Positions 60,876 through 64,000 of a stretch of 64,000 bases of DNA are shown in pieces (position 1 is the first letter of the stretch; each line of letters opens with the position of its first letter). The notes beneath the pieces were generated by a model, which did no database searches, was not told the origin of the DNA, and saw only the letters and a list, made by a program, of their open reading frames with translations. The stretch spans positions 310,001-374,000 of the forward strand of contig NZ_QWGB01000005.1 in the NCBI RefSeq assembly GCF_003576345.1. The letters are read 5' to 3'. The position numbers and the translations under genes were made by a program. This stretch comes from Henriciella barbarensis. Lineage in GTDB: Bacteria; Pseudomonadota; Alphaproteobacteria; Caulobacterales; Hyphomonadaceae.

Positions 60876-61952
60876 TCAGTCTGGCGGCTCGATCACCTGC
60901 GTGACGTGGCCATTTGAGCGATTAAGCCGTTTCGCCTCACCACCGGGCCAGACCTGCAGTCGCGTTTCCATCAGGGGTGTATCTGTTTTGCCGCCAAACA
61001 GGGCTTCGGACTCATAGGAAAGCCAGGCCAGTGGCGCCTCGGCTGTGGCGTGCCCGCCGTGAGCCGCCATCATGCTCATGATCTGCCCGATCACCTCGCG
61101 GGGCGGATAGATCAGGAAAACGGAATGAAAGACGACGGTCAGGCCTTTCGCCGGACGGGACTTCAGCTTTTGCGCAAGCCAGTCGGCTGCGTCCGCCTTT
61201 TCCACCGAAATGCCAGTCTCCTGCGCAAGACGCACCGCCTCATCAAGACGCGACAGGCGCTCTTCCTGATCAGGCCAAGTATAGCATTTGAGGCGCATTA
61301 CCTGGTCGGGGTCGTTGAGATCGAAAGGGGAAAGGTCACAGGCGGCGCGACTCTCGACGTGCGGCTGGGCATCAAGATCGTCTGGCGGCGCAAGCTGCCA
61401 GTCGGTCGTGATCGTGACGCCGCTTTCGGGCCGCTGCAGGCGCTGCCAGTTGGCGGTCGAGTAGCTGTAGCGGTCCCAGTTCTGGTTGAGGCCCGCGCTC
61501 GCGCCAAGCTCAAGCAGGTGCATCGGCATGTCGAAGCGGTGCGCAAGCTCGAGAAAGCCCGGCAGGAGCGCGATGCAGCGCCGGGTCTCATTGGTCTGCG
61601 GTGGGCTTTCGAGAAAGGCCATGACCCAATCACGGTTTGACGACAGCCAGTCTCGGGCGACAGGCCAGACGCTGCTCATTTTCCAGCCAGGATCGGACGC
61701 TGGATAGGTATGCTGAAGCTCCGGTGCGCGTCCGGTCAGGACTGCGTGATGGAGGCAGCCGGCCAGTCGGAGCGCGAGTGCATCCTTTCGAGGATTGGTC
61801 GGCCAATCAGCAACAAGGCCGGCGACGATACCGCCGGCCTCGAAATTATCCGCAAAGGCGAGACAAAGCTCTGCCATGAATGGCGAGCCCAATGTCCGGC
61901 ACCATTCCGCCTGTTCTCGGAAATGGGCCGGAATGATTGTCTCGCCAAGCAA
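60876..61952 (-). CDS. DUF2332 protein
   Basis: This protein of 358 aa matches the DUF2332 family: FREQAEWCRTLGSPFMAELC, PFSLYELGASAGLN-like LLELGASAGLNQNWDRY and a C-terminal strand region. The LLELGASAGLN block resembles a SAM-binding motif I, so it may be a methyltransferase fold protein, but no activity is established. It begins at TTG 61952, nine bases after the stop of the acetyltransferase, so the two form an operon. Confidence 0.85.
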   Translation of the reverse strand: MLGETIIPAHFREQAEWCRTLGSPFMAELCLAFADNFEAGGIVAGLVADWPTNPRKDALALRLAGCLHHAVLTGRAPELQHTYPASDPGWKMSSVWPVARDWLSSNRDWVMAFLESPPQTNETRRCIALLPGFLELAHRFDMPMHLLELGASAGLNQNWDRYSYSTANWQRLQRPESGVTITTDWQLAPPDDLDAQPHVESRAACDLSPFDLNDPDQVMRLKCYTWPDQEERLSRLDEAVRLAQETGISVEKADAADWLAQKLKSRPAKGLTVVFHSVFLIYPPREVIGQIMSMMAAHGGHATAEAPLAWLSYESEALFGGKTDTPLMETRLQVWPGGEAKRLNRSNGHVTQVIEPPD

Positions 61953-61961
61953 GCCTTGCGC

Positions 61962-63140
61962 CTAGGCCCGCTCTACGCACATGGCTATGCCTTCGCCGCC
62001 GCCGATGCAAAGCGACGCGACGCCCTTCTTCACATCGCGGTCTTCCATAGCTGCGAGGAGCGTGACGAGAATACGTGCGCCGGATGCACCGATCGGGTGA
62101 CCCATGGCACACGCACCGCCGTTCACATTGACGATGTCGTGAGACAGCCCGAGTTCCTTCATTGCGATCATGGGAACAACGGCGAACGCCTCATTGATCT
62201 CCCAGAGGCCGACATCGTCCTTGGACCAGCCAGCCTTCTCAAGCGCCTTCTTCATCGCCGGCACAGGGGCCGTGGTGAAGTATTGCGGCTCGTGGGCGTG
62301 ACTCGATGAAGACACAATTTTCGCAATTGGCTTCAGGCCGCGCTTTTCGGCTTCGGATTGCTTCATCAGAACGAGCGCTGCCGCGCCGTCCGAAATGGCC
62401 GACGCGTTTGCAGCAGTGACAGTGCCGTCCTTGTTAAAGGCCGGGCGCAGCGACGGGATCTTGTCCGGACGGGCTGTGCGGGGAAGCTCATCGGTGTCCA
62501 CGGTTACGTCACCCTTGCGGGTTTTCATCGTGACCGGCGCAATCTCGCGTGTGAACTTGCCGCCCTCGGTCGCCTTCTGGGCGCGGGCGAGCGTTTCGAG
62601 CGCATAGGCGTCCTGCTGCTCTCGCGTGAACTGGTATTCGCGCGCGATCATGTCGGCGAAGTTGCCCATTGGGCCACCCTCATAGGCGTCTTCGAGACCG
62701 TCAGTCGCCATGTGGTCCTTCATGCCTGCTGCGCCGTATTTGTGGCCCTTGCGGAAGTCGACCAAGTGCGGGGCGTTGGTCATCGACTCCATGCCGCCGG
62801 CGACGACGATATTCGCATTGCCTGCCGCGATTGCATTTGCGCCCATGACAGTCGCCTGGAGGCCGGAACCACACATCTTGTTAATCGTGGTGGCTTCGGT
62901 GCCCTTGTCGAGGCCCGCCTTGATGGCTGCCTGACGCGCGGGGGCCTGCCCCTGACCGGCAGGCAGGCAGTTGCCCATGATGATTTCATTGACGTCGGTC
63001 TCGGAAAGCTTCGCTTCCTCAGACGCAGCCTTCACGACAATCGCGCCGAGCTCATTAGCGGACATGCCGGCAAGGTCGCCAAGCAGGCCGCCCATGGGCG
63101 TGCGAGACATACCTACGATTACTACGGGATCATCAGCCAT
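61962..63140 (-). CDS. acetyl-CoA C-acetyltransferase (thiolase)
   Basis: This 392-aa thiolase has Cys90 (INKMCGSGLQ), His348 (GGACAMGHPIG) and Cys378 (SLCIGGGEG), the three catalytic residues with numbering matching biosynthetic thiolase. It condenses two acetyl-CoA to acetoacetyl-CoA, or runs in reverse in fatty acid or polyhydroxyalkanoate metabolism. A strong GGAGG precedes the ATG. It leads an operon with DUF2332. Confidence 0.95.
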   Translation of the reverse strand: MADDPVVIVGMSRTPMGGLLGDLAGMSANELGAIVVKAASEEAKLSETDVNEIIMGNCLPAGQGQAPARQAAIKAGLDKGTEATTINKMCGSGLQATVMGANAIAAGNANIVVAGGMESMTNAPHLVDFRKGHKYGAAGMKDHMATDGLEDAYEGGPMGNFADMIAREYQFTREQQDAYALETLARAQKATEGGKFTREIAPVTMKTRKGDVTVDTDELPRTARPDKIPSLRPAFNKDGTVTAANASAISDGAAALVLMKQSEAEKRGLKPIAKIVSSSSHAHEPQYFTTAPVPAMKKALEKAGWSKDDVGLWEINEAFAVVPMIAMKELGLSHDIVNVNGGACAMGHPIGASGARILVTLLAAMEDRDVKKGVASLCIGGGEGIAMCVERA

Positions 63141-63397
63141 GTTTTCCTCCGGGCTATTCTATCGTCTTTTGCGTGTGCGAAGAGATGCGCCTCACTCGAC
63201 GCAGCGTCAAGCCCCAATCCAGTTACAGCGGAGCCGCTTTGCGTGCAGTGCAGCATCACGCATTGGCCCGGAGACACCGGGTCTCGTTCGTGTTGCCGCG
63301 CTGGAATCTCCATTAGTTTTCGTCTTTTCCTTGCGTCCGGGTTCAGCTGCCTCCATGTCGGTGCGAACCAAAACAGGCCCGCAAGGAGGAACGCGAA

Positions 63398-64000
63398 ATG
63401 GCTTCAGAACTTCCAGACACATTCAAACAGCTCCGCACGCTCGTCACGGAGAGCGGAAAGCTGGAGCTTTCGCTCGCCGACGTGAATATGCCAACGCCGG
63501 GCGACACCGATATCGTCATCCGCGTCGAGGCGACACCGATCAACCCGTCAGATCTCGGCCTGCTGGTTGGGGCGGGCGATCTCTCAACGCTTCGCAATGA
63601 AGGCAGCAAGGACAATCCAAAGCTGGTTGCGGACATTTCGGGCGCTGGCATGCGTGCCATGCAGGCCCGCCTTGGCCAGTCCCTTGCTGTTGGCAATGAA
63701 GGCGCAGGTACAGTTGTGGCCGCTGGTTCGTCCGACGCAGCTCAGGCGCTGATGGGCAAGACAGTGACCGGCCTTGGCGGCGAGTTCTACGGTGAATACC
63801 GTATGCTGAACGTCGCGCAGGTGATGGAATTGCCGGAAGACGCATCGGCTCGTGACGGCGCGTCCTGCTTCGTCAATCCGCTGACGGCCCTCTCTTTCCC
63901 GGAAACCATGCGCATGGAAGGCCACAAGGCCCTTATCCATACCGCTGCCGCGTCGAACCTCGGCCAGATGCTGAACAAGATCTGTATCGCTGACAGCGTG
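63398..64000 (+). CDS. MDR zinc-type/quinone dehydrogenase (partial, cut by window end)
   Basis: The ATG at 63398 has AAGGAGGA upstream and the frame stays open to the last base (201 codons). The product begins MASELPDTFKQLRTLVTESG and includes IVIRVEATPINPSDLGLLVG, the usual catalytic-domain start of medium-chain dehydrogenases/quinone oxidoreductases, and LIHTAAASNLGQMLNK near the end, the start of the nucleotide-binding region. It lacks the HGE/cysteine zinc signature in the visible part, so it may be a quinone-oxidoreductase-like member. About half the gene is present. Confidence 0.85.
   Translation, partial: MASELPDTFKQLRTLVTESGKLELSLADVNMPTPGDTDIVIRVEATPINPSDLGLLVGAGDLSTLRNEGSKDNPKLVADISGAGMRAMQARLGQSLAVGNEGAGTVVAAGSSDAAQALMGKTVTGLGGEFYGEYRMLNVAQVMELPEDASARDGASCFVNPLTALSFPETMRMEGHKALIHTAAASNLGQMLNKICIADSV

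Noticed and set aside
1-64000. CRISPR arrays, prophage or transposon modules
   Set aside because: No array of regularly spaced repeats, no phage structural gene and no transposase or integrase motif was seen.

Overview
This 64 kb window is a gene-dense, GC-rich chromosomal segment from a Gram-negative alphaproteobacterium. Class I lysyl-tRNA synthetase, a fused indolepyruvate oxidoreductase with an adjacent Lrp regulator, DUF3445, DUF2332, HisKA_2-type signalling, S9 peptidases and many small lipoproteins suggest a marine Hyphomonadaceae/Maricaulales-type genome. This placement is inference: there is no rRNA in the window and no database search was possible. Most genes carry a Shine-Dalgarno sequence, and several start at TTG or GTG. 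There is no prophage, CRISPR array, transposase or integrase. One stretch (about 39.6-41.5 kb) is clearly AT-rich against its surroundings and looks acquired.

Layout. 0-3.5 kb: tail of a sensor kinase, gamma-glutamyltransferase with a coupled small exported protein, a P1/DmpA-type aminopeptidase and tRNA-Arg(ACG). 3.5-8.4 kb: a membrane protein, an unknown protein, a bacterial eRF1-like protein, a CoxE-like VWA protein and an alpha/beta hydrolase. 8.4-13 kb: a lemA-DUF2207 operon and an S9 peptidase. 13-17 kb: EamA and MFS transporters, a GmhB-like phosphatase coupled to an Asp/Glu racemase, and a tandem pair of lipoproteins. 17-24 kb: EVE protein, DUF3445, methyltransferase and membrane protein on the minus strand, then a second S9 peptidase, an unknown protein, adenine deaminase and DUF1622 on the plus strand. 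24-29 kb: an AraC regulator divergent from a DUF2306 protein, GNAT, SRPBCC, and a MetOD1-domain sensor paired with a degenerate HisKA_2 kinase. 29-39.6 kb: an acidic lipoprotein, typA, a gluzincin metalloprotease, PH-domain and PfpI proteins, a potassium channel, an SdpR-SdpI operon, a VWA lipoprotein, GlsB and argG.

39.6-41.1 kb: the AT-rich pair SatD-DUF3307. The SatD-like protein has features of a class III nucleotide cyclase fold followed by a helix-turn-helix; the partner is a polytopic membrane protein; a duplicated 18-bp palindrome lies between them. This is the best candidate for an undescribed system (a sensor/cyclase-like regulator with a membrane effector).

41.5-49 kb: small exported and membrane proteins, a repeat-rich gap, two GNAT acetyltransferases, an RluF-type pseudouridine synthase whose 3' end overlaps a convergent DUF4349 gene by 122 nt, an orphan acyl-CoA carboxylase beta subunit and a ChaN/EreA-like lipoprotein. 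49-55.6 kb: SCP2 protein, hydrolase, GST, bacterioferritin and its ferredoxin, a diguanylate cyclase, lysK and two paralogous lipoproteins. 55.6-64 kb: the fused indolepyruvate ferredoxin oxidoreductase divergent from an Lrp regulator (both start at TTG), a beta-lactamase-fold hydrolase, DUF2332, an acetyl-CoA acetyltransferase and the first half of an MDR quinone/zinc-type dehydrogenase cut by the window end. Oxidation of amino-acid and acyl derivatives, iron storage and envelope maintenance are recurrent themes, but most genes are ordinary housekeeping or accessory functions.
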